DNA of 64,000 nucleotides. Origin: Accumulibacter sp. GTDB lineage: Bacteria > Pseudomonadota > Gammaproteobacteria > Burkholderiales > Rhodocyclaceae. Below, one piece after another: positions 25,881-35,711 of the stretch. The translations under genes and the position numbers were made by a program. Location: NCBI RefSeq assembly GCF_029255285.1, contig NZ_JAPUVI010000002.1:1-64000 (forward strand), in the 5' to 3' direction. The notes beneath the pieces were generated by a model that made no database searches, was not told the DNA's origin, and saw only the letters and a list, made by a program, of their open reading frames with translations. Within the stretch, counting starts at the first letter, position 1. Each line of letters begins with the position of its first letter.

Positions 25881-26735
25881 CTAGGACCGACAAGCCAGCG
25901 TTGGCCGCGCAACATCTCGGCCCGTCGCCGGCTGGTGAAGCCACTCCTCTGCCCAGCCCAGGCCGCTCTCGGTGCCCGCACCTGCCAATAGCGGTTGGTA
26001 TTCGCAACCCAACCAGCCTTCGTAGCCGAGCCGCTCGAGAAGACGGAAAAGGAAACGGTAGTTGATTTCACCGGTTCCCGGCTCGTGACGTCCCGGATTG
26101 TCCGCCAGCTGGAAGTGCGCAATGCGCCCGATGTGGGTCTCGATCGTCCTTGCCAGGTCGCCTTCCATGACCTGCGCGTGGTAAATGTCGTATTGCAACC
26201 AGAGGTTGTCGGATGCGATTTCGTCGATCAACGCCAGGGCTTTCGTCGGTGTGTCGAGCCAGAAACCTGGGATGTCGACACGGCTGTTGATCGGTTCGAT
26301 GAGCAGGCGGATACCGTTCGCCGCCAGGCGTTGCGAGGCATGCCGGAGGTTGGCGGCGAACGTCGCTCGGATCTCCGCTTCCGGTACTTCGGCGGGTGCC
26401 ACTCCGGCGAGACAGTTGAGTTGCGTACAGCCGAGACGGCGCGCGTAGTCGATCCCCAGTTCGACACCGTCGCGGAACTCGGCCTCGCGGCCAGGCAGAC
26501 AGGCGATACCGCGCTCGCCGCCTGCCCAGTCGCCCGCCGGCAGGTTGTGCAGAACCTGCCGCAACCCGTTTTCGATGAGCAGTCGAACAAGCTCTTCTGC
26601 CTCGCAGGCGTAGGGAAACAGGTACTCGACGCCACGGAATCCGGCCCGCGCGGCACGCGCGAAGCGGTCCGCAAACGGCGAGTCGGTGAAGAGAAAGCTG
26701 AGGTTGGCGCTGAGCTGCAGAGATCGGCCGGGCAC
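25881..26735 (-). CDS. hyi: Hydroxypyruvate isomerase (TIM-barrel family)
   Basis: 284 residues. The match to Hyi is strong by pattern: 'LSANLSFLF', 'AGFRGVEYLFPY', 'LHNLPAGDWAGGERGIACLP', 'REAEFRDGVELGIDYARRLG', 'LLIEPINSRVDIPGFW', 'QYDIYHAQVMEGDLA', 'HFQLADNPGRHEPGTGEINY' and 'GCEYQP'. It interconverts hydroxypyruvate and tartronate semialdehyde in glyoxylate metabolism. The C-terminal 30 residues ('LHQPATGRDVA...') go beyond the usual end. It is divergent from the cobalamin adenosyltransferase gene with only 49 bases between the starts. The usual partner glxR or gcl is absent. Confidence 0.93.
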   Translation of the reverse strand: MPGRSLQLSANLSFLFTDSPFADRFARAARAGFRGVEYLFPYACEAEELVRLLIENGLRQVLHNLPAGDWAGGERGIACLPGREAEFRDGVELGIDYARRLGCTQLNCLAGVAPAEVPEAEIRATFAANLRHASQRLAANGIRLLIEPINSRVDIPGFWLDTPTKALALIDEIASDNLWLQYDIYHAQVMEGDLARTIETHIGRIAHFQLADNPGRHEPGTGEINYRFLFRLLERLGYEGWLGCEYQPLLAGAGTESGLGWAEEWLHQPATGRDVARPTLACRS

Positions 26736-26750
26736 GGACCCTCCTTCGGC

Positions 26751-26756
26751 TATAAT
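26751..26756 (+). promoter_or_regulatory. Candidate -10 element (TATAAT) for the adenosyltransferase gene
   Basis: A perfect TATAAT at 26751-26756 stands out in GC-rich DNA, 29 bases before the ATG at 26785. No -35 hexamer at 16-18 bp spacing is convincing, so an activator may be needed. Confidence 0.45.
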
Positions 26757-26784
26757 TCCTTATATTCTGACCAGGAAAACGAGC

Positions 26785-27345
26785 ATGGGCAATCGCCTTT
26801 CGAAAATTGTCACGCGTACCGGTGACGCTGGCACGACCGGCTTGGGCGACGGTTCGCGAGTCGGCAAGGACAGCCTGCGGGTCGAGACCATGGGCCAGGT
26901 CGACGAACTCAACTCGACGATCGGTCTGCTGTTGACTGAGGAATTGCCGGACGACATCCGGCAGGCCTTGACCGGCATTCAGCATGACCTGTTCGATCTC
27001 GGCGGCGAGTTGTGCATTCCAGGAAGCAAGACGATCAACGAGGCGCAGGTCATGCGGCTCGAGACGCTGGTCGAACGGTTCAACGCGGATCTTGCGCCGC
27101 TCAAGGACTTCATCCTGCCTGGCGGCACGCGCGCCGCCGCCGTAGCGCATGTGGCGCGCACCGTGTGCCGTCGCGCCGAGCGTCAGATCGTCCATTTGGC
27201 GAGTACCGAAACGGTCTCCGAGTTTTCTCGCAAGTATCTGAATAGACTGTCGGATCTGTTGTTTGTCGTGGGCCGTTCGTTGAACCGGGCGACGGGGCGC
27301 GGCGACGTGTTATGGGTGCAGGGGAAGAACCGTGGGCCCGACTGA
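26785..27345 (+). CDS. Cob(I)alamin adenosyltransferase, PduO type
   Basis: The ATG at 26785 follows an AGGAAAA site and gives 186 residues. The motifs 'TRTGDAGTTGLGDGSRVGKD' (ATP and cobalamin), 'VDELNSTIGLL', 'LFDLGGELCIPG', 'LPGGTRAAAVAHVARTVCRR', and 'YLNRLSDLLFVVGR' with its Arg/Asn residues define the PduO-type family (also called ATR or CobO-equivalent). It transfers the adenosyl group of ATP to cobalamin to make adenosylcobalamin. No dependent mutase is in the window. The unknown protein starting at 27390 follows closely and may be co-transcribed. Confidence 0.93.
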   Translation: MGNRLSKIVTRTGDAGTTGLGDGSRVGKDSLRVETMGQVDELNSTIGLLLTEELPDDIRQALTGIQHDLFDLGGELCIPGSKTINEAQVMRLETLVERFNADLAPLKDFILPGGTRAAAVAHVARTVCRRAERQIVHLASTETVSEFSRKYLNRLSDLLFVVGRSLNRATGRGDVLWVQGKNRGPD

Positions 27346-27389
27346 CTGCGCTCGGTGAGACCCACTCACCGTTCTTGAGGAGCATCGCC

Positions 27390-27947
27390 ATGGCGATCAG
27401 CATTACCGTCATTACCACTGCTAGCCGCGCCAGACGCTTTTTGCAGACCGACGCGGCGAGCGTCGAACAGATTCTCGAGAGCCTCAAGCGCAGCAGTCAG
27501 ATCTTTGCGGGCAAGCCACTGATCGTCGGTTCGGCCGGCCAGACGGAGGTCTTCTCGCCAGGCTCGATCGCTTGCGTCGAGATCGAAGCCAGTCGTGACC
27601 TGAACGCTTACGTGCCGACGTCTCAGAATCTGACATTGACTGCGCTGACGCCCGAGCAGGTCGGGATGCCTTTCACGGGCGCCACCGATGGCGAGCACGT
27701 CAGGGCGCGCATTGATTTCTTCTTTACCGGCGGCCATGTGCTTCATACCCGCGCCGAGGGAGTGCGTAAGGCGGCATTGGCCGAGCGGCTGATGAACCTG
27801 ACGAGTCTCTTCGAACGTCCGGTCATCAGTTATCACCTCGCACAGGGCGGCATCGGCCTCATGAATCCGCAGGCGATGACGCGCTTTCTGATCAGCCCAG
27901 GCGTTCCCGACCTGCCGCGCGACGCTTGGTTGGCGGATTCGGTCTAG
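27390..27947 (+). CDS. Conserved-looking protein of unknown function
   Basis: 185 residues from an ATG at 27390 that has GAGGAG upstream. I do not recognise a family. It is soluble, with no signal peptide or membrane segment. It shows regular alternation of hydrophobic residues ('ISITVITTASRARRFL', 'FTGGHVLHTRAEGVRKAALAERLM', 'GGIGLMNPQAMTRFLISPG') like an alpha/beta protein. It starts 45 bases after the PduO-type adenosyltransferase. Coding potential is good: codon third positions are GC-rich and the reading frame is the only long one. What it does cannot be said from the window. Confidence 0.7.
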   Translation: MAISITVITTASRARRFLQTDAASVEQILESLKRSSQIFAGKPLIVGSAGQTEVFSPGSIACVEIEASRDLNAYVPTSQNLTLTALTPEQVGMPFTGATDGEHVRARIDFFFTGGHVLHTRAEGVRKAALAERLMNLTSLFERPVISYHLAQGGIGLMNPQAMTRFLISPGVPDLPRDAWLADSV

Positions 27948-28180
27948 GCGCTCTGCGGAGGTCACGCCAAGCTCTGCCACTGGCCTGAACGTAGGACTCC
28001 CCGTCCTTCGCCCAAACAGCCCCAACGGGCGCCAGATCGGTAGTAAACTCCGCGGCTCGCCGCCATGCCGCCAGGGCGTCGCCGCCCCGGTGTCGCTCGC
28101 GTAGCCGTCCTGGGTAGGCAAGGTGTGCTCTGTGGCCGCCGTTTTCAGGCGCTGGGCAGCCTGCTGGAGAGATCAAGACC

Positions 28181-30130
28181 GTGAGCTATACCGCCGAATC
28201 GATTGCCGTCCTCAAGGGACTCGAGCCGGTGCGCCATCGCCCTGGGATGTATACGCGTACCGATTGCCCTTTGCACATCATCCAGGAAGCGATCGACAAC
28301 GCGGCCGACGAAGCGCTCGGCGGCCACTGCAAGCGGATCAGCGTGATCCTGCACCGCGATCAGTCAGTGACGGTGCAGGACGACGGCCGAGGCATTCCGG
28401 TCGAGATGCATCCGCTTGAAAAGGTGCCGACGGTCGAAGTGGTGTTCACCCGTCTGCACGCCGGCGGCAAGTTCAACAAAGAGGTCGTCGACTCGGCATA
28501 CCGCTTCTCAGGCGGCTTGCACGGCGTTGGCGTTTCGGTGACCAACGCTTTGTCGACCAGGCTGGAAGTCGAGGTCGTTCGCGACGGTGCGCGGCATCGG
28601 ATGGCTTTCGCCGCAGGTGCCGTCGTCGAACCGCTGCAGCGTGTCGGCGATGCTCCGAAAAAAACGACCGGCACGCGGCTGCGCGCCTGGCCAGACCCGA
28701 CCTTCTTCGATACGTCGACGATCCCGCTGGCGCAGCTCGAACGTCTGCTGCGCAGCAAGGCGTTGCTGTTGCCCGGTCTGCAGGTCTCACTGAGCGTCGA
28801 GGACGGATCGACGAGCGACTGGTGCTTCGCCGACGGCATGCGGCAGTATCTGGCCGAGCAACTCGACGGCGAGGCCGTGGCGCCGATCTTCAGTGGCGAG
28901 AAGTACGCCGCCAAGGGCGACGACACTTTCCCGGCCGGCTCGGGCGCCGCCTGGGCGATCTGCTGGACGGCCGAAGGGAGCCTGGCACGCGAGTCTTATG
29001 TCAACCTTATTCCGACGACCGCTGGCGGCACGCACGAGGCCGGCCTGCGGCAAGCGACCCTGGACGCCATCCGGAGTTTTGCCGAGCACCATGCGCTGTT
29101 GCCCAAGGGGGTCAAACTGGCGGCCGAGGATGTTTTCTCGCGCGCCAGCTTCGTTCTCGCCGTACGCCTGCTCGATCCGTCGTTTCAGGGCCAGACCAAG
29201 GAGCGCCTCAATTCGCGCGATGCCGTGGCGCTCGTCGGACGCATGCTGCGCGATCCGCTCGAGTTGTGGCTCAACGAGCACCCGGACGCCGCCAAGCGAA
29301 TTGCCGAACTGGCTATCCGCGCCGCACAGGCGCGCAGCCGGGCTGGTCAAAAGGTCGAGAAGCGCAAGCAGTCGGCTGTCGCGATCCTGCCCGGCAAGCT
29401 CTCCGATTGCCAGAGCGAAGACGTGAGCCGCAACGAAATCTTTCTCGTCGAGGGCGATTCCGCTGGCGGCTCGGCGAAAGCCGGGCGCGACAAGGAGTTG
29501 CAGGCGATCCTGCCGCTTCGCGGCAAGGTCTTGAATACCTGGGAAATCGAACCCGGAAGCCTGTTTGCCAACCGTGAAGTGCATGATATCGCCGTTGCGC
29601 TCGGCATCGATCCACATGCGGCGGGCGCGCCCGATTCGGTGTTGGCCAATCTGCGCTACGGCAAGGTGGTGATCATGACGGACGCCGATGTCGATGGTTC
29701 GCACATCCGTGTCCTGCTGTGCACGCTGTTCTACCGCCATTTCCCGCGGCTGATCGCGCGCGGCCATCTGTACTTCGCGCAACCTCCGCTCTATCGGCTG
29801 GACGTGCCCGGCCAGGGGAAGAACCGCCCGCCGCGCAAGATCTACGCGCTGGACAACGCCGAGCGCGAAGCGTCGATCGATCGCCTGCGCTTGGAAGGGG
29901 TCAAGCCGGAAGCGATATCGATTTCGCGCTTCAAGGGGCTGGGCGAAATGAATCCCGAGCAACTGTGGGAGACGACCATGTCGCCCGATACGCGCCGTCT
30001 GATGCGCATACGCCTGCCGGGTGCCGAAGCCGCGAAGCCGGTGATGAACATGTTGATGGGCAAGAGCGAGTCGGCTGGCCGGCGGGCGTGGATGGAAGAG
30101 AACGGCGCCATGATCGGCGCGGAGATTTGA
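28181..30130 (+). CDS. parE: DNA topoisomerase IV subunit B
   Basis: 649 residues from a GTG with GGAGAG about ten bases upstream. The GHKL ATPase region has '[16 protein letters not shown]', '[12 protein letters not shown]', and '[25 protein letters not shown]'; the TOPRIM part has '[14 protein letters not shown]' and '[11 protein letters not shown]'. ParE binds ATP and forms topoisomerase IV with ParC, which decatenates daughter chromosomes. parC starts 2 bases after the stop. This is the ParE rather than GyrB type, judged by length and lack of the GyrB insertion. Confidence 0.97.
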   Translation: MSYTAESIAVLKGLEPVRHRPGMYTRTDCPLHIIQEAIDNAADEALGGHCKRISVILHRDQSVTVQDDGRGIPVEMHPLEKVPTVEVVFTRLHAGGKFNKEVVDSAYRFSGGLHGVGVSVTNALSTRLEVEVVRDGARHRMAFAAGAVVEPLQRVGDAPKKTTGTRLRAWPDPTFFDTSTIPLAQLERLLRSKALLLPGLQVSLSVEDGSTSDWCFADGMRQYLAEQLDGEAVAPIFSGEKYAAKGDDTFPAGSGAAWAICWTAEGSLARESYVNLIPTTAGGTHEAGLRQATLDAIRSFAEHHALLPKGVKLAAEDVFSRASFVLAVRLLDPSFQGQTKERLNSRDAVALVGRMLRDPLELWLNEHPDAAKRIAELAIRAAQARSRAGQKVEKRKQSAVAILPGKLSDCQSEDVSRNEIFLVEGDSAGGSAKAGRDKELQAILPLRGKVLNTWEIEPGSLFANREVHDIAVALGIDPHAAGAPDSVLANLRYGKVVIMTDADVDGSHIRVLLCTLFYRHFPRLIARGHLYFAQPPLYRLDVPGQGKNRPPRKIYALDNAEREASIDRLRLEGVKPEAISISRFKGLGEMNPEQLWETTMSPDTRRLMRIRLPGAEAAKPVMNMLMGKSESAGRRAWMEENGAMIGAEI

Positions 30131-30132
30131 TC

Positions 30133-32469
30133 TTGAAGAACGACCCGACTCCCGACCTCTTCGCCGACTCGCCACCGCCGGCACCGCCTGCCGCGCCGAC
30201 GGCGCCGCTGGCCGAAGACGACGACAGCATCCTGCTGCACGATTCGGCGGCACGCGACTACCTCGAGTACGCCGTCGCCGTGGTCAAAGGCCGTGCGCTG
30301 CCGGATGTCAAGGACGGGCTGAAGCCGGTGCAACGCCGTGTCCTGTTCGCGATGCGCGAGTTGGGCTTGTCGGCTACCGCCAAGCCGGTGAAATCGGCGC
30401 GCGTCGTGGGCGACGTGATCGGCAAGTATCACCCGCACGGTGACACCTCGGCCTACGACGCGATGGTGCGCGTTGCCCAGTCCTTCATGCTGCGTTATCC
30501 GCTGGTCGATGGCCAGGGCAACTTCGGCTCGCGCGACGGCGACAACGCGGCGGCGATGCGCTACACCGAGGCGCGTTTGACGGCGATCGCCGAATTGCTG
30601 CTCAACGAACTTGGCGAAGGGACCGTCGATTTTCAGCCGAACTACGACGGCTCTTTCGACGAACCGGCTTTCCTGCCGGCGCGACTGCCTTTCGCGCTGC
30701 TCAACGGGGCTTCCGGGATTGCCGTCGGCATGGCCACCGAAATCCCCTCGCACAACCTGCGCGAGGTGGCTGCCGCCGCGATCCACAAGATCGAGCACCC
30801 GGCGGCCGGCCTCACCGAGCTCATGGAGCACATTCCCGGTCCCGACTATCCTGGCGGCGGCCAGATCATTTCTTCGCCGGCTGACATCGCCGCCGCTTAC
30901 GCCAGTGGACGCGGCAGCCTGCGTGTGCGCGCGCGCTACGAATTCGAGGAGATGGCACGCGGTGCCTGGCAGGTGGTGTTCCGGGAATTGCCGCCAGGGG
31001 TTTCGACGGCCAAAGTGCTGTTCGAGATCGGTGCCCTGCTCAACCCGCAACCCCGGCCGGGCAAGAAAGTCGTCGAACAGCACGCGGCGCAGCTCAAGGC
31101 ATTGATGGCCTCGCAGCTCGACCGGGCGCGTGACGAGTCAGGCAAGGACGACGACATTCGGCTGGTCTTCGAACCGACCAGTTCGCGCATCGACCGCAAC
31201 GACTTCGTCGCGCTGTTGCTGGCTCATACCAGTCTCGAGACGTCGGCACCGATCAACCTGGTGGCGGTCGGCATCGACGGCCGGCCGCGCCAGAAGTCGT
31301 TGACCGACCTGATCGGCGAGTGGTGCACCTTCCGCATCCGTACCGTGCACCGTCGTACCGAGTTCCGTCTGCAGAAGGCCGACGACCGCATTCATATCCT
31401 GGAAGGCCGCCACATCGTCTTCCTCAACATCGACGAGGTGATTCGCATCATTCGCCACTCCGACGATGCGAAGGCGGCACTGATTGCCCGCTTCACGTTG
31501 TCTGACCGTCAGGCCGAGGACATCCTCGAAATCCGTCTGCGTCAGTTGGCACGCCTCGAAGGGCTACGCATCGAGCAGGAGCTCGAGAAGCTGCGCGGCG
31601 AGCGCGAGGGTTTGCTGAAGCTTCTCGGCAGCGACGCCCTGTTGCGCCGACAGGTGATCCGCGAGATTCGCGCCGACGTCGAGAAGCACGGTGACGCGCG
31701 GCGCACGATCATTCTTGCCGCGGCGACCGCGGCGCGCTCGGAAGTCGCCAGCGTTGCCGACGAGCCGGTGACCGTCATCATTTCCGAGAAGGGGTGGGCA
31801 CGTGTCAGACAGGGCCATGGCCTGGATCTCTCCAGCGTCGTCTTCAAGGACGGCGACCGTGCGGGTTCGGCGCAGGAGTGCCGTTCGGTCGACTCCCTGG
31901 TGATCCTGTCGACCGAAGGACGGGCGTTTACCGTGGCGATCGCCAGTCTTCCCGACGGCCGTGGTTTGGGAGCGCCGCTGTCGTCGTTCGTGGACCTGGG
32001 AAGCGGCAAGATCGCGCACGTCATCACTGGTCGTCCGGAGGATGAATTGCTGGTCGCCAAGACCTCGGGTTACGGCTTTATCTGTACCTACGGTGATTTG
32101 CTGTCGCGACAGAGAGCGGGCAAGGCGTTTCTGAGCATCGAAGACGGGGCGAGCATCCTGCCTCCCGTGCCGATTGCCGGTCGCGATCACCTTGCCGCTT
32201 TGTCAGAAGACGGAAGACTGCTCGTTTTTCCGCTTGAGCAGATGAAGCGTTTGGCGAGCGGCAAGGGTGTCCAGATCATCGGACTGCGCGATGGCGAGAC
32301 GCTGCGCGCGGTCGTGGCGGTACGGGGGACACGAGTGATGATCCGCGGAACGGCTCGCAACCGGGTCAAGACCCTGCTTTCCGAGGACCGCCATCTGGCT
32401 CAGCGGGCGCGCCGCGGGTCACCCGTCGGTCAGATCAGCCAGGTGACGCTGGAAGCGTGCCCGGAGTGA
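30133..32469 (+). CDS. parC: DNA topoisomerase IV subunit A
   Basis: 778 residues. The start is a TTG at 30133 with GGAG nine bases before it; the frame stays open upstream inside parE but that part is not ParC. The active-site tyrosine is Tyr144 in MRYTEARLT. The quinolone-target region reads [15 protein letters not shown], with Thr105 at the position of E. coli Ser80 and Asp109 at Glu84. The C-terminus has the beta-pinwheel repeats typical of ParC/GyrA. It cuts and reseals DNA with ParE. The N-terminal 25 residues are proline and alanine rich and not conserved. Confidence 0.96.
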   Translation: MKNDPTPDLFADSPPPAPPAAPTAPLAEDDDSILLHDSAARDYLEYAVAVVKGRALPDVKDGLKPVQRRVLFAMRELGLSATAKPVKSARVVGDVIGKYHPHGDTSAYDAMVRVAQSFMLRYPLVDGQGNFGSRDGDNAAAMRYTEARLTAIAELLLNELGEGTVDFQPNYDGSFDEPAFLPARLPFALLNGASGIAVGMATEIPSHNLREVAAAAIHKIEHPAAGLTELMEHIPGPDYPGGGQIISSPADIAAAYASGRGSLRVRARYEFEEMARGAWQVVFRELPPGVSTAKVLFEIGALLNPQPRPGKKVVEQHAAQLKALMASQLDRARDESGKDDDIRLVFEPTSSRIDRNDFVALLLAHTSLETSAPINLVAVGIDGRPRQKSLTDLIGEWCTFRIRTVHRRTEFRLQKADDRIHILEGRHIVFLNIDEVIRIIRHSDDAKAALIARFTLSDRQAEDILEIRLRQLARLEGLRIEQELEKLRGEREGLLKLLGSDALLRRQVIREIRADVEKHGDARRTIILAAATAARSEVASVADEPVTVIISEKGWARVRQGHGLDLSSVVFKDGDRAGSAQECRSVDSLVILSTEGRAFTVAIASLPDGRGLGAPLSSFVDLGSGKIAHVITGRPEDELLVAKTSGYGFICTYGDLLSRQRAGKAFLSIEDGASILPPVPIAGRDHLAALSEDGRLLVFPLEQMKRLASGKGVQIIGLRDGETLRAVVAVRGTRVMIRGTARNRVKTLLSEDRHLAQRARRGSPVGQISQVTLEACPE

Positions 32470-32548
32470 TCGGCGGCGAAACCACCTGTTCCTTGAGCGA
32501 ACGCCGTGTCGGCTTCGCGCCTCGGGGTCGACTGTCTGGGAGAAACGC

Positions 32549-33040
32549 GTGATAAATGGCAGGAAACGGATTGTTTGGGCGAGTGCAAGTGCAAGTGCTT
32601 TCCTTGCGCTGGCTCTGTGGGGAGAGCCGGTGCCGGCCGAGCCGATCGGCTGCGTGACCACCGAGTGGAAACTGCTCGGGGCCAATCACCGGATTTGCGT
32701 CGAGAGTTTCGCCGACCCCAAGGTGTCGGGTGTGACCTGTCACGTCAGCCAGGCGAGAACCGGCGGCGTCAGCGGATCCTTCGGTCTGGCACAGGATCCG
32801 TCGCAGTTTTCGCTGGCCTGTCGGCAGACCGGGCCAATCATCTTGCCGGCCAAGCTGCCCAAGGAAGCCACGGTATTCTCCGACGACACGTCGATCATGT
32901 TCAAGGAAACCCGGGTCATCAGACTCTGGGACGAAACCAACAAGACGCTCGTCTATTTGGCGATCAGCCGCAAGCTGATCGACGGCGCGCCGACGAACAG
33001 CCTGTCGACGGTTCCGGTGATGCCCTGGGGGGGGCGCTGA
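32549..33040 (+). CDS. creA: CreA family periplasmic protein
   Basis: 163 residues from a GTG with GGGAG eight bases upstream. A signal peptide (cleavage near residue 31, 'PVPAEP') is followed by the CreA pattern: 'IGCVTTEWKLLGANHRICVE', 'DPKVSGVTCHVSQARTGGVSG', 'SLACRQTGP', 'NKTLVYLAISRKLIDGAP' and 'TVPVMPW'. Cysteine pairs may form disulfides. The name comes from the E. coli creABCD locus, but the function of CreA is not known. It stands 80 bases after parC and 2 bases before a DNA methyltransferase gene. Confidence 0.9.
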   Translation: MINGRKRIVWASASASAFLALALWGEPVPAEPIGCVTTEWKLLGANHRICVESFADPKVSGVTCHVSQARTGGVSGSFGLAQDPSQFSLACRQTGPIILPAKLPKEATVFSDDTSIMFKETRVIRLWDETNKTLVYLAISRKLIDGAPTNSLSTVPVMPWGGR

Positions 33041-33042
33041 CG

Positions 33043-34305
33043 GTGCTCGGCTGGCCAACGGTCGAGCCGCCCATGCCGCAGGTAGCGGCCGAGTGCGATG
33101 TCGGCCGCTTCGGCCAGGTGTTCACCCCGCCGCAGATCGTCGATACCATGCTCTCGCTGGTTCGCCACTGCGGCCGGGTGCTCGAACCGGCCTGCGGCGA
33201 CGGCGCCTTCTTGCGGCATTTTCCGTTCGCGGTCGGCATCGAGATCGATCCGCGGCATGCGCCGCCAGGCGCGCGGGTGATGGATTTCTTCGATCTGCCC
33301 GAGCACGAGTCCTTCGTGACGATCATCGGCAATCCGCCCTATGTGCGTTACCAGGACATCCAGCCGGGGACACGCCAGCGCGTCAGGCGCAGCGTTCTCG
33401 ATGGACGCGCCAACCTCTACCTGTTCTTCATGGAGAAGTGCCTGCGTCACCTCGCGCCAAGCGCGGAACTCATCTTCATCACGCCGCGCGATTTCGTCAA
33501 GGCGACCTCGGCTGTGCCGCTCAACCGGCTCTTGCACGCCACGGGGACGATCACCGATTTCATCGAGCTTGGCGATTCACGCGTGTTCGACGGTGCAACG
33601 CCGAACTGCGCCATCTGGCGTTTCGAACACGGGAACTTCTCGCGCCTGACGCGCTTCGCGACGCTCGGCGTCGCCGACGGAATCGCCGGTTTGCGCCGCT
33701 TGCGCTGGGAAGAGCGGCACTTCGTCGAAAGCGGCGGTCATTTGCTATTTACTCGTGGCGATTATGCTCTGCACCTGGCCGATCTGGCTTTCGTGAGGGT
33801 TGGCGCGGTGTCCGGAGCCGACGATCTGTACGCCAACGACCATTACGGCAGTCGTGACTTCGTCTGCTCGGCGACCGTGGCCAGCGGAAGGACGCGACGA
33901 ATGCTCTGGTGTGAACCTGGCGAACCGCCACCGGCCGCCTTGTTGGCGCACAAGGCGAGGCTGATCGCGCGTCGTATTCGGCCTTTCGACGAGTCCAACT
34001 GGTGGCATTGGGGACGTGGCTATCATCAATCGGCGCAGGCACGTGTGTACGTAAATAACAAGACGCGCCGGCCGCAGCCGTTCTTCGTCCACGCCTGCCC
34101 GCATTACGACGGATCGGTGCTGGCGATCTTCCCGCGCGATCCGGCGACCGACGTGCAGGCTCTGGCGGCAGCGCTGAATGCCGTCGACTGGGCCGACCTC
34201 GGCTTCGTCTGCGACGGCCGTTTTCTGTTCACCCAGCGCAGCCTGGAGCAGACGCCGCTACCCGAGTCGTGCCGCGTCTTCCTGCCGCGCAGCGGGGTAC
34301 AATAG
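33043..34305 (+). CDS. N6-adenine-specific DNA methyltransferase (TaqI/Eco57I-like), apparently orphan
   Basis: 420 residues from a GTG at 33043, two bases after the creA stop; an ATG at 33073 is the alternative. It has 'FGQVFTPPQIVDTM' near the start, SAM motif I 'VLEPACGDGAF', 'GIEIDP', and the catalytic motif IV NPPYVRYQ, all typical of gamma-class N6-adenine methylases. Later 'FITPRDFVKAT' is also in the family. The C-terminal 150 residues hold the target-recognition part ('NNKTRRPQPFFVHACPHYDGS'). No restriction endonuclease is adjacent: creA is before and gshA after. It may be an orphan methylase that marks DNA for regulation or repair, or the restriction partner lies elsewhere. Confidence 0.85.
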   Translation: MLGWPTVEPPMPQVAAECDVGRFGQVFTPPQIVDTMLSLVRHCGRVLEPACGDGAFLRHFPFAVGIEIDPRHAPPGARVMDFFDLPEHESFVTIIGNPPYVRYQDIQPGTRQRVRRSVLDGRANLYLFFMEKCLRHLAPSAELIFITPRDFVKATSAVPLNRLLHATGTITDFIELGDSRVFDGATPNCAIWRFEHGNFSRLTRFATLGVADGIAGLRRLRWEERHFVESGGHLLFTRGDYALHLADLAFVRVGAVSGADDLYANDHYGSRDFVCSATVASGRTRRMLWCEPGEPPPAALLAHKARLIARRIRPFDESNWWHWGRGYHQSAQARVYVNNKTRRPQPFFVHACPHYDGSVLAIFPRDPATDVQALAAALNAVDWADLGFVCDGRFLFTQRSLEQTPLPESCRVFLPRSGVQ

Positions 34306-34400
34306 CCCGGTTCGCTGAACAGCCGCGCCTCGCCGTCCCGGCAGGCTTCATCACCGCACACTCCCGGCAACACTGCTGTCGGAGTGGAGGAGACAAGCTC

Positions 34401-35711
34401 ATGGTTCCACGTCTTACCACGGCCTTCAGTGGTCCACTGCTCGAGATCGAGCGCTGTTTTCTGGATGCCATGTCCGAGATCGAGTGCTGGTTGCGCGCCC
34501 AGTGGCAAGAGCATACGCCACCCTTCTACGGGTCGGTCGATCTGCGTAATGCGGGCTTCAAGCTGGCGCCGGTCGACATGAATCTCTTTCCCGGCGGCTT
34601 CAACAATCTCGACCAGAGTTTCCGGCCACTTTGCGTCCAGGCGGCACTTACCCTGGTCGACCGCATTTGTCCGGATGCCAGGAGGCTGCTGCTGATTCCC
34701 GAGAACCACACGCGTAACCTGTTTTATCTGCAGAACGTGGCGCAGATCGCCGCCATCCTGCGCCTGACCGGCCTCGAAGTCCGCATCGGTTCGCTGCTGC
34801 CGGAGATCGATCAGCCGACACCGGTCGAGCTGCCGGATGGCACGACGCTGCTTCTCGAGCCGCTGTTGCGCAACCGCCAACGGCTCGGGCTCAAGGGCTT
34901 CGAGCCTTGTGCCATATTGCTCAACAACGATCTGTCGGCCGGCATTCCGGAGATCCTGCGCCATCTCGACGAGCAGGTGCTGCTGCCCCCATTGCACGCC
35001 GGCTGGGCGGTGCGTCGCAAATCCAATCACTTCGCTGCCTACGACGAAGTGGCGGGCGATTTCGCCAGATTGGTGGGCATCGATCCGTGGCGAATCAACC
35101 CCTATTTTTCGGTCTGCGACAGCGTCAACTTCCATGAGCGGCAGGGTGAGGACTGCCTAGCGGCCAACGTCGATGCGGTGCTCGAGCTGATCCGCGAGAA
35201 GTACCGGCAGTACGGCATCGACGAGACGCCCTACGTCGTCGTCAAGGCGGATGCCGGCACCTACGGCATGGGCGTCATGACGGTCAAGGACGCGTCCCAG
35301 GTGACTGGCCTCAATCGCCGGCAGCGCAACAAGATGTCGGTGATCAAGGAAGGCCTGTCGGTGTCGCAGGTGATCATCCAGGAAGGCGTACATAGCTACG
35401 AGGTGGTCGGCAGCGGCAAGGAGGAGGGTGTCGCCGAGCCGGTGGTTTACATGATCGACCGCTTCGTGGTCGGTGGTTTCTACCGCGTGCATAGCGGCCG
35501 CGGCCGCGACGAAAACCTGAACGCACCGGGAATGCATTTCGAGCGGCTGGCCTTCGAGACCAGTTGTTCGCTGCCCGACCAGTGCCAGACTCCCGACGCG
35601 GCGCCGAACCGCTTCTACGCTTACGGCGTGGTCGCACGTCTGGCGCATCTGGCCGCGTCGCTGGAACTCGAACGTACGGCACCTGTGAAGGAACAACTGG
35701 CATGCGCATAG
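34401..35711 (+). CDS. gshA: Glutamate-cysteine ligase, betaproteobacterial GshA type
   Basis: 436 residues from an ATG at 34401, with GGAGGAG upstream. This is not the E. coli GshA fold family; it is the separate GshA family of many betaproteobacteria, recognised by 'SVDLRNAGFKLAPVDMNLFPGGFNNL', 'LLIPENHTRNLFYL' and 'KADAGTYGMGVMTV' (an ATP-grasp-like part). It joins glutamate and cysteine in the first step of glutathione synthesis. gshB overlaps its end by 10 bases, so they are co-translated. A 95-base gap with no clear promoter precedes it. Confidence 0.93.
   Translation: MVPRLTTAFSGPLLEIERCFLDAMSEIECWLRAQWQEHTPPFYGSVDLRNAGFKLAPVDMNLFPGGFNNLDQSFRPLCVQAALTLVDRICPDARRLLLIPENHTRNLFYLQNVAQIAAILRLTGLEVRIGSLLPEIDQPTPVELPDGTTLLLEPLLRNRQRLGLKGFEPCAILLNNDLSAGIPEILRHLDEQVLLPPLHAGWAVRRKSNHFAAYDEVAGDFARLVGIDPWRINPYFSVCDSVNFHERQGEDCLAANVDAVLELIREKYRQYGIDETPYVVVKADAGTYGMGVMTVKDASQVTGLNRRQRNKMSVIKEGLSVSQVIIQEGVHSYEVVGSGKEEGVAEPVVYMIDRFVVGGFYRVHSGRGRDENLNAPGMHFERLAFETSCSLPDQCQTPDAAPNRFYAYGVVARLAHLAASLELERTAPVKEQLACA

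Noticed and set aside
27948-28180. Possible gene on the minus strand before parE
   Set aside because: The 94-codon frame overlaps the unknown gene and lacks a ribosome-binding site; I see nothing else in these 233 bases apart from the parE ribosome-binding site.
28181-32469. parE-parC read as a gyrB-gyrA pair
   Set aside because: Length of the B subunit without the GyrB insertion, adjacency of the two genes, and the short A subunit tail fit topoisomerase IV.
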